From contig JAGPCO010000070.1 in assembly GCA_018058095.1 (NCBI GenBank), forward strand, positions 1-40,684: 40,684 nt of DNA, in the 5' to 3' direction. Every line of letters begins with the position of its first letter. The stretch's first letter is position 1. Below, in pieces: positions 26,332 to 40,247 of the stretch. The stretch is from Kofleriaceae bacterium. GTDB lineage: Bacteria; Myxococcota_A; Polyangia; Haliangiales; Haliangiaceae. The notes beneath the pieces are model-generated. The model was not told where the DNA came from. It searched no databases and was given only the letters and a program-made list of their open reading frames with translations. The translations under genes were made by a program, and so were the position numbers.

Positions 26332-28322
26332 TCGTCGTCCTCGTCGTCGCTGGAGTTCGAGGCCAGGCCGGCCGGCGCCAGGTCGCTGGTCGACCAGCGC
26401 CGGCGCTCGAACGAGTAGGCCAGCAGGAGGATGACCAGGGTCGGCAGGCCGAGGGCGCCAGCCGCGACCAGCGCGTGCATCCAGCGGAACACGTCCTGCT
26501 TCACGACCACGCTCATCTCGGGATGGCCGGTCGAGTCCGCCGGCAGCGTGGCCTCGAGGCGCAGCACGTACGAGCCGGCCGGCACCGCGGGCAGGTGGAC
26601 GTCGGTGGTGTGCGAGCCCTCGGTCCAGGCCTCGCCGTCGTAGCCGGAGTAGAACTCGATGTCGCGGTCGAACATGACGTAGCGACCGGTGTCCTCGTGG
26701 ATCAGGTCACCGCCGATGGCCACCCACGAGTTGGACACGTCGGCGGTCAGGGTGATCTGCACGTTCTGCAGCGAGCGCAGCGCGAACGGCTGGCTGAAGT
26801 ACACCAGCTGGCCGGTCGGCGGCGGGGCCCAGGCGCCCGGCTCCTCGTCGGGGCTGGCCTCGGCCACCATCGGCGACATCCGCACCGGGCTGGTCATCAC
26901 CGTGCGGTTCTTGGCGACGACGCCGCGCACGACCAGGGCGGCGACCAGGGCCAGCATCGACCAGCCGAGCACGCGGGCCGGGCCGCTCCACGGGTTGGGC
27001 TGGTGCGGGCCGACGCCGACCCGCGACGGCAGCGGGATGGAGATCGGGCCGAGCGCGGCGGCCAGCGCCTTGCCGTCGAGGTAGGTCCCGAGCGACCAGT
27101 TGAGCTCGGCGCTGGAGCGCTCGCTCGACAGCATGGCCGGCGCGGAGACGTAGTCGCTGGCCGACACCTCCTCGCCAACCTCGACCTTCCAGTAGAACTC
27201 GCCGACGACCCAGCGCACCGTCAGCGTCGCGTACTGGAAGGGTTTGAAGGCCTGGCCGCGGTAGGTGATCGCGCCCCCGGTGCTGACCGCGGCCGGCGCC
27301 ACCGGCTGCACGTAGCTCCAGTGCCCGTCCGACTCGACCAGCCAGCGAAACCCGAGCTCGGGGTGATGCAGCAGGTACTCGGTGAACGGGTAGGTCGTGC
27401 CGTCGACGATGGCGCCGCGTCCGACCGTGCCGATCAGCGTCAGCTCGCGGCCCTCGAAGGTCACCTTGCTGCCGAGCGGCAGGATCGACGGCGCCTTCCA
27501 CGGCGTGCCCTCGAGCTTGCTCAGGATCTGCAGGGCCGGGGTGGTGGCGTCGAGCATGGCGCCGCAGAACGGGCACACCACGCGCATCGACGAGTCGGGC
27601 GCGCGCAGGTCGAGCGAGCCGTCGCAGCTCGGGCAGGCCAGCTTGCGGGCGACCGCGGGCAGGCGGGCGGCGCCGACGCCGGCGTCCTCGCCGCCCTGCA
27701 GGCCGAGGTCGGCCGGGGTGACCTGGCGGCCGAGGTACACGGTGGGCGTGGTCGGCGGCTGGCCGGCCACGCCGTAGTCGATGGTGGCGAAGCGGCCGTC
27801 GGGGTCGCCGAGGTCGGCGAACCAGAACTGGGCGCCCGGCTGGAACCGGTACGGCACCTCGCCTTCGGCCGCCAGGTACTGGCCGGTGGCGCGCTCGTTG
27901 ACGGTGTACATGCGGGGCACGCCGTCGAGCAGCGGCACGATGGCGCCGGGCTGGAGCTGCTGCCACGCGGGCACCGTGCCGGCGCCGGGGCTCTCGAAGG
28001 TCAGGTACATCCGCCCCTGGGCCTCGGCCAGCCAGCCCCAGCGGCCGTCGTCCATCTTGGCGTACCACTCCTGCCAGGTCCCGCCGGCGCTGTGGCGGTG
28101 CTGGGTGCGGCCGATGACGATGAAGCCGACGCCGGCGAAGCGGCCCTCGGTGAACAGCTTGAGCGGCGACGGCAGGTCGGCCAGATCGGCGACCTTGCCG
28201 AGCGACTCGACGCCGCGGTCGGTGCGGAGGATCGACGACCGGCACGACCCGCACACGCGGACGAACGAGTCGTCGTAGCGGAACTCGAGCTCAGCGCCGC
28301 AGAAGGGGCAGTTGGTCTTCAC
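26328..28322 (-). CDS. Duplicated zinc-ribbon/DUF4178 membrane protein
   Basis: This is a 664-aa protein. Two similar halves each open with a four-Cys zinc ribbon: C5PFC8 with C24GSC27, and later CPSC...CPFC. Each ribbon is followed by a beta-rich DUF4178 domain, the first with GTWQEWYAKMDDGRWGWLAE, the second with TYPFTEYLLHHPELGFRWLVE. After them come a membrane helix (LGWSMLALVAALVVRGVV), an outer beta-sandwich of ~120 residues (ENVQITLTADVSN-like) and a second helix (ALVAAGALGLPTLVILLLAY). Start is GTG 28322, with AAGGTGAG about 12 bases before it. DUF4178 proteins often occur with DUF350 and spermidine-synthase genes; no function is proven. It is the first gene of the coupled group, 44 bp after the nth stop. 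Confidence 0.85.
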   Translation of the reverse strand: MKTNCPFCGAELEFRYDDSFVRVCGSCRSSILRTDRGVESLGKVADLADLPSPLKLFTEGRFAGVGFIVIGRTQHRHSAGGTWQEWYAKMDDGRWGWLAEAQGRMYLTFESPGAGTVPAWQQLQPGAIVPLLDGVPRMYTVNERATGQYLAAEGEVPYRFQPGAQFWFADLGDPDGRFATIDYGVAGQPPTTPTVYLGRQVTPADLGLQGGEDAGVGAARLPAVARKLACPSCDGSLDLRAPDSSMRVVCPFCGAMLDATTPALQILSKLEGTPWKAPSILPLGSKVTFEGRELTLIGTVGRGAIVDGTTYPFTEYLLHHPELGFRWLVESDGHWSYVQPVAPAAVSTGGAITYRGQAFKPFQYATLTVRWVVGEFYWKVEVGEEVSASDYVSAPAMLSSERSSAELNWSLGTYLDGKALAAALGPISIPLPSRVGVGPHQPNPWSGPARVLGWSMLALVAALVVRGVVAKNRTVMTSPVRMSPMVAEASPDEEPGAWAPPPTGQLVYFSQPFALRSLQNVQITLTADVSNSWVAIGGDLIHEDTGRYVMFDRDIEFYSGYDGEAWTEGSHTTDVHLPAVPAGSYVLRLEATLPADSTGHPEMSVVVKQDVFRWMHALVAAGALGLPTLVILLLAYSFERRRWSTSDLAPAGLASNSSDDEDDE

Positions 28323-28366
28323 GGGCGCCGGCGCTCACCTTACGACGCGCCTGCCCGTCGGTGCAA

Positions 28367-29115
<749 letters not shown>

Positions 29116-29119
<4 letters not shown>

Positions 29120-30600
29120 GGCGATCCGTCCGGGCCGGGCTCGGCACCGTCGGGCGCGCCGGCGCCACCAGCGCTGGCGAGGGCGCGCTCGACGGCGGCC
29201 AGCTCGGGGTGAGCGGGCTCGCGCTGGCGAGCCTCGGCCAGCGCGACGCGCGCCTCGGTCGGGCGCCCGGCCCGCGCCAGCTGCCGGGCCAGCTCGACCA
29301 GCGCCCGCGCCTTGGTTGGCTCGAGCGCGGCGGCGCGCCGCAGCGCGGCCTCGGCCGCGGCCGGGTCCTGGCCCGCGCCGGCCTGGGCCAGCAGGCGGCC
29401 ACGCTGGTAGTACCCGCCCGGGTTGGTCGGGTCGACCTCGGTCAGGCGCTGGTAGGCGTGGAGCGCGCTGGCCCGGTCACCCAGCCGGCGGGCCGAGCCA
29501 CCCCAGAACCGGTAGTAGTCGCTGACCACGTCGTGGCTACGCGCCAGGTACGCGACCAAGCCGGCCGCGAGCAGCGGGGCCAGGCCGGTGGCCAGGCGCG
29601 GCCGGCGCGGCCGCTGGCGAGCGAGGTCGGTCCCGACCACCAGCACCACGCCGACGAGGGCGCCGGCCAGCGCGCCGGGCACGTCGACGACGAGGCCGAC
29701 GATGACCACGGCGGCGAGGGCGCCGGCCAGGCCCAGCCATCGCAGCGCCGGCGCGCTGGCGGCGGGCCAGGCCGCGCCGACGCGGCGGGCGGCGGTCAGC
29801 GCCGGCGCCATCCAGCGCTCGGGCACGACCAGGAGGTACATCGCCAGCATGAGCCAGGCGAACACGCCGATCTCCAGCCCCGACAGGATGATGCCGACGT
29901 GCAAGGCGATGCCGACCGGCAGCGCGACCGGCCACAGCCGCGGCACGGCGACGGTGACGGCGAGGACCAGCTCGATCAGGACGATCAGCTTGGCGCCGCG
30001 GGCGACGCCGATCCACTCGAGCCCTTCGCGCGCCAGTCCGGGCGCGATCTGCCGGGCCACGGTCGAGCCGTCGAGCCAGGGCCCCTCCAGCTTGGCCACC
30101 GCGGCCCACGCGTACATGATGGCCAGCTGCAGCAGGATCAGCCGCACGGCCCACGCCGGCTCGGGCCCAGCCGGGGCGGTGCTCGGCGCCTGGGCGTCAG
30201 CCCGGAACCACGGCACCGCCGTCGACACCAGCAGGAACAGCATGACCAGGTAGTGGTGCTGGTACGAGTCGAGCTGACTCGACAGGTAGACCCAGGCGTA
30301 GGTCGCCGCGGTCACGCCGACCAGCAGGCGCGAGCCGACGCCGACGGCGATCGCCGCCAGCGCCAGCGCCAGCACGACCTGAGCGACGGCGAAGCCGACC
30401 CGGCCGGGTGCCAGCGCGTCGAGCCCGGGCACGTGGGCGACGTTGAAGCCCGCGCCGTAGCGCGGGGCGTGGCGCAGCTGCAGCACGGCGTCGACCGCGA
30501 GCACGCCGAAGATGGCCAGCCGGGCCAGCGCCAGCTTCCCGCGCGACACGGCGAAGTCGGCGAAGAACGACGGCAGCGCGGGCGTGGCGCCGCTGCTCAT
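29116..30600 (-). CDS. HTTM (vitamin-K-carboxylase-like) membrane protein with TPR tail
   Basis: This is a 494-aa protein. About eleven membrane helices fill residues ~25-385; among them YLSSQLDSYQHHYLVMLFLL and LQLAIMYAWAAVAKLEGPWLDG are the HTTM signature of the gamma-carboxylase-like family. Tetratricopeptide-like helices occupy ~400-480 (RASALHAYQRLTEVDPTNPGGYY, LEPTKARALVELARQL), and the tail is Gly/Ala/Pro-rich. HTTM proteins are thought to be quinone-linked membrane enzymes; bacterial substrates are mostly unknown. TPRs on the C-terminus suggest docking of a substrate protein. ATG 30600 overlaps the preceding gene by 4 bp. The gene before it supplies a small piece resembling the C-terminal part of the same family. 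Confidence 0.82.
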
Positions 30601-30992
30601 AGCCGCTCGGCGATGCACATGTCGCGGCCGCCGTAGGTCCGGCTCGAGCCATCCATGTAGCGGCAGGTGAGCGTGAGGTGGACGTCGACGCCGGCGCGCT
30701 GGCCACACAAGCGGGCCGCCATGGCCTCGAGCACGACGAAGCGGCCGCGGTTGGCCAGCTCGAGCCAGGCCTCGTGGAACTGGCCGAGGATCCGCACCGG
30801 CTGGTCGTCGACGGTGAAGCGGGCCTCACACGTCGCCATCCGCATCGGCGAGAACATGCGCCAGGCGAAGCGCTCGTCGTGCGGGTCGCGATGCCACAGG
30901 TAGTAGCGCAGCGGCAGCAGGAGCTGGACCAGCAGGAAGGCGACGACGACGCGCCCGGTCCAGCTCGACAGCATCTGGCGCAGCGCGATCAC
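30597..30992 (-). CDS. Small membrane protein, HTTM-partner (carboxylase C-terminal-like)
   Basis: This 131-aa protein has one membrane helix near the N-terminus (TGRVVVAFLLVQLLLPL, ~12-28). It then has LRYYLWHRDPHDERFAWRMFSP, which resembles the 'PLR...W...FSWRMM' stretch found after the membrane domain in vitamin-K-dependent carboxylase-like proteins. The rest is a small beta domain with two Cys (LCGQRAG, LTCRYMDG, RDMC). The start is GTG 30992; ATG 30974 is possible but removes only six residues. It overlaps the HTTM gene start, so the two probably form one split enzyme. It heads the long minus-strand run; 69 bp separate it from the preceding BNR lipoprotein gene stop. Confidence 0.72.
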   Translation of the reverse strand: MIALRQMLSSWTGRVVVAFLLVQLLLPLRYYLWHRDPHDERFAWRMFSPMRMATCEARFTVDDQPVRILGQFHEAWLELANRGRFVVLEAMAARLCGQRAGVDVHLTLTCRYMDGSSRTYGGRDMCIAERL

Positions 30993-31061
30993 GGCGCGCC
31001 GATGCTAGCAGGCCAGTGGCGGCCGCGGCGCTTCCTGCCCGGTGCCCGTGCCCGGCGGTCG

Positions 31062-32201
31062 CTAGCAGCCGCCGGCGGCGCGGACGAAGGCGACGTGGGT
31101 GATGGGGTGGCTGGCGACGAAGGCGGTCGCCGGCAGCTCGGTCCAGGTCGCGCCGTCGCTGCTGGTGTAGAAGCGCTGCAGGGCCGGGTCGCCTGGCCAC
31201 GGGTTCCGCACCATCACGAACGCCCCGGTAGCGGGATCGGCGGCGACCACCCCGACCGGGTGGGTGCTGGCGAACTCGGTCCAGGTCGCGCCGCCGTCAT
31301 CGCTGCGCCAGCCGCGATCGTCGCGATAGGCGACGAAGCCGCGGCCGTCGAACACCGGCCCGGCCAGCTCGCCCGCGCCTGGCACCGTGTGCGCCACCTG
31401 CCAGGTGTCGCCGCCATCGGTCGACCGGCACAACGCGCCGCCCGGGCCCCACAGGTGGACCCAGGCGCTGGCGCCGGTCGCCATGCCGACGATGCCGCGA
31501 TCGCGGCACGCCGCCGGCAGGGTGGTCGGGTGCACGAAGGTCGCACCACCGTCGGCGCTGATGGTGGTGTCGGCCCAGTCCCCGCTGCTCGACAGCAGGG
31601 CGATGCGGCCGCCGGCGGCGCCGGTGTACGCGACTCGGCGCGCGTTGGGCCACACCGCCTCTGGCTTGTCGTAGGCCGGCCAGTCGGACGCGGTGAACGT
31701 CGCGCCCCGATCCATCGAACGGCGCGGGGTCACGTCGCCGCCGATGAGGCGATCGCCAGCCCAGGCCACGCCGGCGAAGGAGAAGCCACGCTGGTCGTAC
31801 ACGGTGTCCCACGTCGCGCCGTCGTCGCTGCGCAGGATCCGGGCCGGGTGATCGCCCCAGCCATACGAGGCGTAGATGGTGCCGTCACCCGCGGTCAGCC
31901 CGGTCGATGAGCCGGCGTGGTGGTCGCAGTCGATGCCGACGCAGCTTGCGCCGTCGTCGTCGGAGCGGTTGAAGGTCCAGGTCTGGCCGCCGTCGCACGA
32001 GCGGGTGATGCGCCCGATCTTGCCGATGGCCACCACCATCGGCACCCCACCCGGGTCGGCGTCGGCGCGCGGGGCGTCGCCACCACCACTCCCGCCGCCG
32101 TCGCCGGTCATCCCACCATCGGCGCTGCCGCCGGGTTCGGTCGCACCGCCGCAGGCGGCGGCGGCGGCGAACAGGAGCCCGAGCCAGCCGTGCGCGCTCA
32201 C
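31062..32201 (-). CDS. BNR/Asp-box repeat lipoprotein (sialidase-like propeller)
   Basis: This is a 379-aa protein. GTG 32201 starts signal peptide WLGLLFAAAAAC, with lipid-attachment Cys near residue 18, then a Gly/Asp/Ser linker. The body has seven Asp-boxes (S-x-D-x-G-x-T-W type: SCDGGQTW, SDDGATW, SMDRGATF, SADGGATF, STDGGDTW, SDDGGATW, SSDGATW), each closing a propeller blade. The Arg triad and Tyr of true sialidases were not found, so binding or scaffolding is more likely than glycosidase activity. It overlaps the DUF1552 stop by 4 bp (GTGA) and is the last gene of that operon. Confidence 0.85.
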   Translation of the reverse strand: MSAHGWLGLLFAAAAACGGATEPGGSADGGMTGDGGGSGGGDAPRADADPGGVPMVVAIGKIGRITRSCDGGQTWTFNRSDDDGASCVGIDCDHHAGSSTGLTAGDGTIYASYGWGDHPARILRSDDGATWDTVYDQRGFSFAGVAWAGDRLIGGDVTPRRSMDRGATFTASDWPAYDKPEAVWPNARRVAYTGAAGGRIALLSSSGDWADTTISADGGATFVHPTTLPAACRDRGIVGMATGASAWVHLWGPGGALCRSTDGGDTWQVAHTVPGAGELAGPVFDGRGFVAYRDDRGWRSDDGGATWTEFASTHPVGVVAADPATGAFVMVRNPWPGDPALQRFYTSSDGATWTELPATAFVASHPITHVAFVRAAGGC

Positions 32202-33703
32202 GCGAACAGCCCGTCGATGCGGCGCGGCCGACCGACCTTGGTCAGGTAGCCACGCAGGCCGAAGTCGGACACCGGAGCGCCGGCGTCGTCGGTCACGCCG
32301 GCCATGTCGAGGATGGAGTTGAGGAGCTGGTTCACGTCGTAGGTCGACGGCGTGTAGATGTCCGAGTTGGGCGCGCACTGCAGGTGGTAGTCGCGCCGGG
32401 CGCCGAGCAGGTTGCCGGCCAGGATGTAGCCCATCTTGCCGTGGTAGTGGCCCAGGCCCTCGCCCAGGTCCGTCGCCAGGATGACCAGCGAGTTGTCGAG
32501 CACGGTGGTGCCCTCACCCTCGGGGTACAGGTCGAGCTCGGCCAGCAGGTTGGCGAACTGCTGCACGAAGAAGCGGTAGCCGGCCTGCAGGCGCTCGTCG
32601 TAGGTGGTGACCGACGCGACCCGGCCCGGGCGCAGGTAGGCGTCGCCCGGCGTCCCCGGCAGCGGGTCGCCGTGCACCATCGCGTGCCAGTCGTAGTTGG
32701 ACACCGAGTTGAGCGTGTCGTCGAGCAGCGGCACACCGAAGCGCGGCGACTGCTGGTTGGCGAACTCGAGCCGGCCGACCGGGGCCAGGTTGCAGGCCAT
32801 GGCCTGGGCCAGCTGGCGGATCTGCAGGCTGGCGATGGTCGCCATGTTGGCGCCGTTGACGGTGGTGATGCCGGTCGGGCGCGCGCAGCCGCCGCCGACG
32901 GCGTCGATCTCGATCTGGCGGATGCGGGCGGCGTGTTCGTCGAGGCGACGCCGGTCGTCGGTGCCGAGGTCGCGCGCCAGGTCGCCGAAGCTGGTCCTGA
33001 CCGCGTCGAGCACGCTCTTGTTGCGGGTGCGCAGGGCGCGCAGCGCGGCGATGGCCTCGACGTCGTTCGGATCGGGGATCTGCGCGAAGTAGCGATCGAA
33101 CGCCGCGCGCGGGTCACCATCGAGGCTGACCGCGGTGTCGCGCCCCTCGAACGAGAAGCGGCTGGCGACGATGCCGGGGCTGGCACCGTGGACGATGTCG
33201 CCGTCGACGGCGAGGTCGACCGACGGAAACGGCTCGGTCGTGCGCAGGAAGCGGCCGATGCGGGTCTCGACCGACTCGGCGTTGGCGCCGCCCTCGGTCA
33301 GCGCGTTGGCCAGGATCTGGTCGACGTGGTTGCTGTTGGTGGTCGGGAACGCACCCGACGTGAGCGTCCCGGTCAGGGCCGCCTCGCTCTTGCCGGGGTG
33401 GCCGTGGACGAAGCCGCCGCCGCCCTCCTCCAGCATCGGGTTGTCGAGGTCGGACACGAACAGGCACCGGTTGCGGAACGGCTCGAGCGGCGCGGTCACG
33501 TACGGCAGGGTGAACGCCGACGGGGCGGATGGGCGCCACACCCCGCCCGGCACACCCATGGCGTAGGTGACGACGATGACCCGGCGTGGGCCGCCGGGCA
33601 CGGGGGCGGCGCCGGCGCGACGCGAGAAGTGCTCGAGCCAGGGCAGGCCGAGGGCGAGGCCGCCGAGGCCGGCCAGGAACTTGCGACGAGTGAAGGTCGG
33701 CAT
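32198..33703 (-). CDS. DUF1552 protein, Tat-exported
   Basis: This 501-aa protein has a twin-arginine signal (TRRKFLAGLGGLALGLPWLE). The mature part has RRVIVVTYAMGVPGGVWRP, FVSDLDNPMLEEGG, LVILATDLGEGLGHYHGKMGYILAG and similar stretches of the DUF1552 family. That family is alkaline-phosphatase-superfamily-like and almost always sits next to DUF1592 genes in Planctomycetes, Verrucomicrobia and Myxococcota. The reaction is not established; a hydrolase fold is suggested. ATG 33703 lies 4 bp from the DUF1592 stop, with GGGGAG inside that gene's end as ribosome site. A single export and translation unit with its neighbours is likely. Confidence 0.92.
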   Translation of the reverse strand: MPTFTRRKFLAGLGGLALGLPWLEHFSRRAGAAPVPGGPRRVIVVTYAMGVPGGVWRPSAPSAFTLPYVTAPLEPFRNRCLFVSDLDNPMLEEGGGGFVHGHPGKSEAALTGTLTSGAFPTTNSNHVDQILANALTEGGANAESVETRIGRFLRTTEPFPSVDLAVDGDIVHGASPGIVASRFSFEGRDTAVSLDGDPRAAFDRYFAQIPDPNDVEAIAALRALRTRNKSVLDAVRTSFGDLARDLGTDDRRRLDEHAARIRQIEIDAVGGGCARPTGITTVNGANMATIASLQIRQLAQAMACNLAPVGRLEFANQQSPRFGVPLLDDTLNSVSNYDWHAMVHGDPLPGTPGDAYLRPGRVASVTTYDERLQAGYRFFVQQFANLLAELDLYPEGEGTTVLDNSLVILATDLGEGLGHYHGKMGYILAGNLLGARRDYHLQCAPNSDIYTPSTYDVNQLLNSILDMAGVTDDAGAPVSDFGLRGYLTKVGRPRRIDGLFA

Positions 33704-33707
33704 GGGC

Positions 33708-35360
33708 TTACTCCCCGCTCCGGCGATAGAGGAAGGCGTCGGTCTGGGTCAAGGCGACGAGCAGCTCGCGCAGGTCGCCCCCGGTCTCGGCCACCAGCTC
33801 GCGCAGGGTGGTGACGCTGCACGTGTCCTCGGCCACCTCGGTGCGGCCGTTGCCGGCGCGATACCACTGCAGCGCGTAGCAATCCTGGACCTTGCGGCTG
33901 TCGGCCAGGCGGGCGGCCAGGTCGGCCGGCCCGGTGAAGCTGACCCGGCCGGCGCCGAGGTCGAACTCACCGGACGCGTCGATGGTCGTGCCGTTCTCCT
34001 GGTCGCGCCAGCGCCCACCCGCGTCGAAGTTCTCGAACGCCAGGCCGAGCGGGTTCATCTGCCGATGGCAACCCGAACACTGGCTGTTGCTCAGCAGCGG
34101 GGCCAGCCGCTCGCGCGCGGTCGGCAGGTGGGCGGTGGCCTCGAGCGGCGTCGAGATGTCGACGTTGGCCGGGAACACCAGCTGCGGCTCGCACAGCACC
34201 GCCGAGCGGAAGAAGTTGCCGCGGTGGATGGGGGAGCTGGTGGTGGCTCCCGACAGGGCGGCCTGCACGCCGCCGAGCTGCAGGATGCCGAGCCGCCCCG
34301 GCATCGGCACCCGGTGCCACTGCCCGCTGGCCGGCGCCGGCACGCCGTAGTAGGCGGCCAGCACCGAGTCGACCGGGAACTCCGACGCCAGCAGCAGGCT
34401 GCGTAGCGAACCGTCGCCCTCATCGACCACGTGGCGCACCAGCTCACCGGCCTCGCGGTTCATGCTGGCCATGACCTCGGCCGAGTACCCGGGCACCACG
34501 GTCGGGTCCTTGATGCCGGCCTCGTGCAGGTGCATCCAGTCGTTGTGGAAGGCGGCCAGCACCTCGTAGAAGCGCGGCGAGCTCATCAGGCGGCGGGCCT
34601 GGGCCTCGACCTGCTCGGCGCTGGCCAGCTCGCCGGCGTCGGCCGCGCGGCGCAGCTCCTCGTCCGGACCGCTGTCGGTCAGCAGGAAGGACAGGCGGCT
34701 GGCCAGCTCGTGCGGCGTGAGGGTGACCAGGGCCGGCTTGCCGGGCGGCGCGGTCTGGGTGCCGCGCTCGACCCGGTACAGCAGGGCCGGAGCCTGGACG
34801 AAGAACTGGACGACGCTGGCCCAGGCCTGCGTCGCGGTCTGGGTCGCGCGGACCTCGGTGAACACCCTGCGGGCCAGGGCCGCCTCGGCCGCGTCGATGG
34901 GTCGTCGATAGGCCCGGCTGCCGAAGGTGGTCACGAACTGATCGATGCAGGCGTCGATCTCGGCGTCGGCGATGGGGCTACCGAGGGTGCACGGCACGAG
35001 GGCCCGCAGCCACGGCTCGGGGCTGGCGATGATGGTCCGGGCGATGCGCTCGGCCTCGTCCTCGATCGCGTTGCTCTGCCGGGTGTTGACGGTGTTCTGG
35101 TCGGCGTCGGCGCTGAAGCCCGCCGTGACCACCGTCGGCGGGAACAGCGAGCCGGCCCGCAGCGGGCCCGCCAGCGCCGGCCCGAACAGGTCGCTGATGA
35201 CGTTGTGGTACTGGGTCGACGACAGCCGGCGCAACGGCTGCACCGGCAGGGTCCGCTCCTCGCAGCCGGGCAGCTCGGCGATGGAGGCGTCGCCGATCTT
35301 GCCCCAGCACCCGGCCAGGCTGGCGATCGTGACGGCGATGGTGGTGCAGCGAACTAACAT
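33708..35360 (-). CDS. DUF1592/DUF1588-type lipoprotein with c-type heme motif
   Basis: This is a 550-aa protein. Signal peptide IAVTIASLAGC puts the lipid-attachment Cys at residue 18. The domains run in the usual order: DUF1587 (PLRRLSSTQYHNVISDLFG), DUF1595 (FVTTFGSRAYRRPID), DUF1592 (LASRLSFLLTDSGPDEEL through DWMHLHEAG), DUF1588 (SPIHRGNFFRSAVLCEP), then DUF1585. Within DUF1588, CSGCH (428-432) is a CxxCH covalent-heme site, making it cytochrome-c-like. Such proteins are exported and thought to be large redox enzymes of polymer-degrading bacteria; substrates are unproven. A GGAGG lies a few bases upstream of ATG 35360. It is the first of three coupled genes (DUF1592, DUF1552, BNR). Confidence 0.92.
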   Translation of the reverse strand: MLVRCTTIAVTIASLAGCWGKIGDASIAELPGCEERTLPVQPLRRLSSTQYHNVISDLFGPALAGPLRAGSLFPPTVVTAGFSADADQNTVNTRQSNAIEDEAERIARTIIASPEPWLRALVPCTLGSPIADAEIDACIDQFVTTFGSRAYRRPIDAAEAALARRVFTEVRATQTATQAWASVVQFFVQAPALLYRVERGTQTAPPGKPALVTLTPHELASRLSFLLTDSGPDEELRRAADAGELASAEQVEAQARRLMSSPRFYEVLAAFHNDWMHLHEAGIKDPTVVPGYSAEVMASMNREAGELVRHVVDEGDGSLRSLLLASEFPVDSVLAAYYGVPAPASGQWHRVPMPGRLGILQLGGVQAALSGATTSSPIHRGNFFRSAVLCEPQLVFPANVDISTPLEATAHLPTARERLAPLLSNSQCSGCHRQMNPLGLAFENFDAGGRWRDQENGTTIDASGEFDLGAGRVSFTGPADLAARLADSRKVQDCYALQWYRAGNGRTEVAEDTCSVTTLRELVAETGGDLRELLVALTQTDAFLYRRSGE

Positions 35361-35479
35361 GGCGTCCTCCCGCGCTGGCGAACGACCAGTCTACGCAGCA
35401 CCACATGTAGGTAGGAAGCCCCGCGTGTTGTCCTGGGGCGTCAACGTGATGGCGCGTCACGCGCCGGCGGGCGATCGAC

Positions 35480-40117
<4,638 letters not shown>

Positions 40118-40175
40118 CGCCCGAATCTAGCAGCGGGCGAGGTCGCTGTAAATTTGTTCAGGCCCGGTCACCCCA

Positions 40176-40229
40176 AGGAGTCCGACCCCCGCCGCGATGA
40201 GGCCGGACTGAGTCCGGCCCGTCGCGGCG
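40176..40229. repeat. REP-like palindrome next to the RAYT gene
   Basis: aggagtccgacccc (40176-40189) repeats, inverted, at 866-879 at the other end of the window. The hairpin after it pairs cgccgcga (40190-40197) with tcgcggcg (40222-40229) and ggccggact (40201-40209) with agtccggcc (40211-40219), all perfectly, with a TGA/CG internal loop. There is no T-run, so a classical terminator is unlikely. It lies 18 bp past the RAYT stop, the place where RAYT genes carry their REP substrate. Confidence 0.6.
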
Positions 40230-40247
40230 CCCAGAATACGGGCACCG

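Noticed and set aside
31062-32201. BNR lipoprotein considered as an active sialidase
   Set aside because: Asp-boxes are only structural. The Arg triad, Tyr/Glu pair and FRIP motif were not found.
40190-40229. Hairpin considered as an intrinsic terminator for RAYT or lhr
   Set aside because: There is no T-run on either side. The REP interpretation fits better given the shared 14-mer and the RAYT gene beside it.
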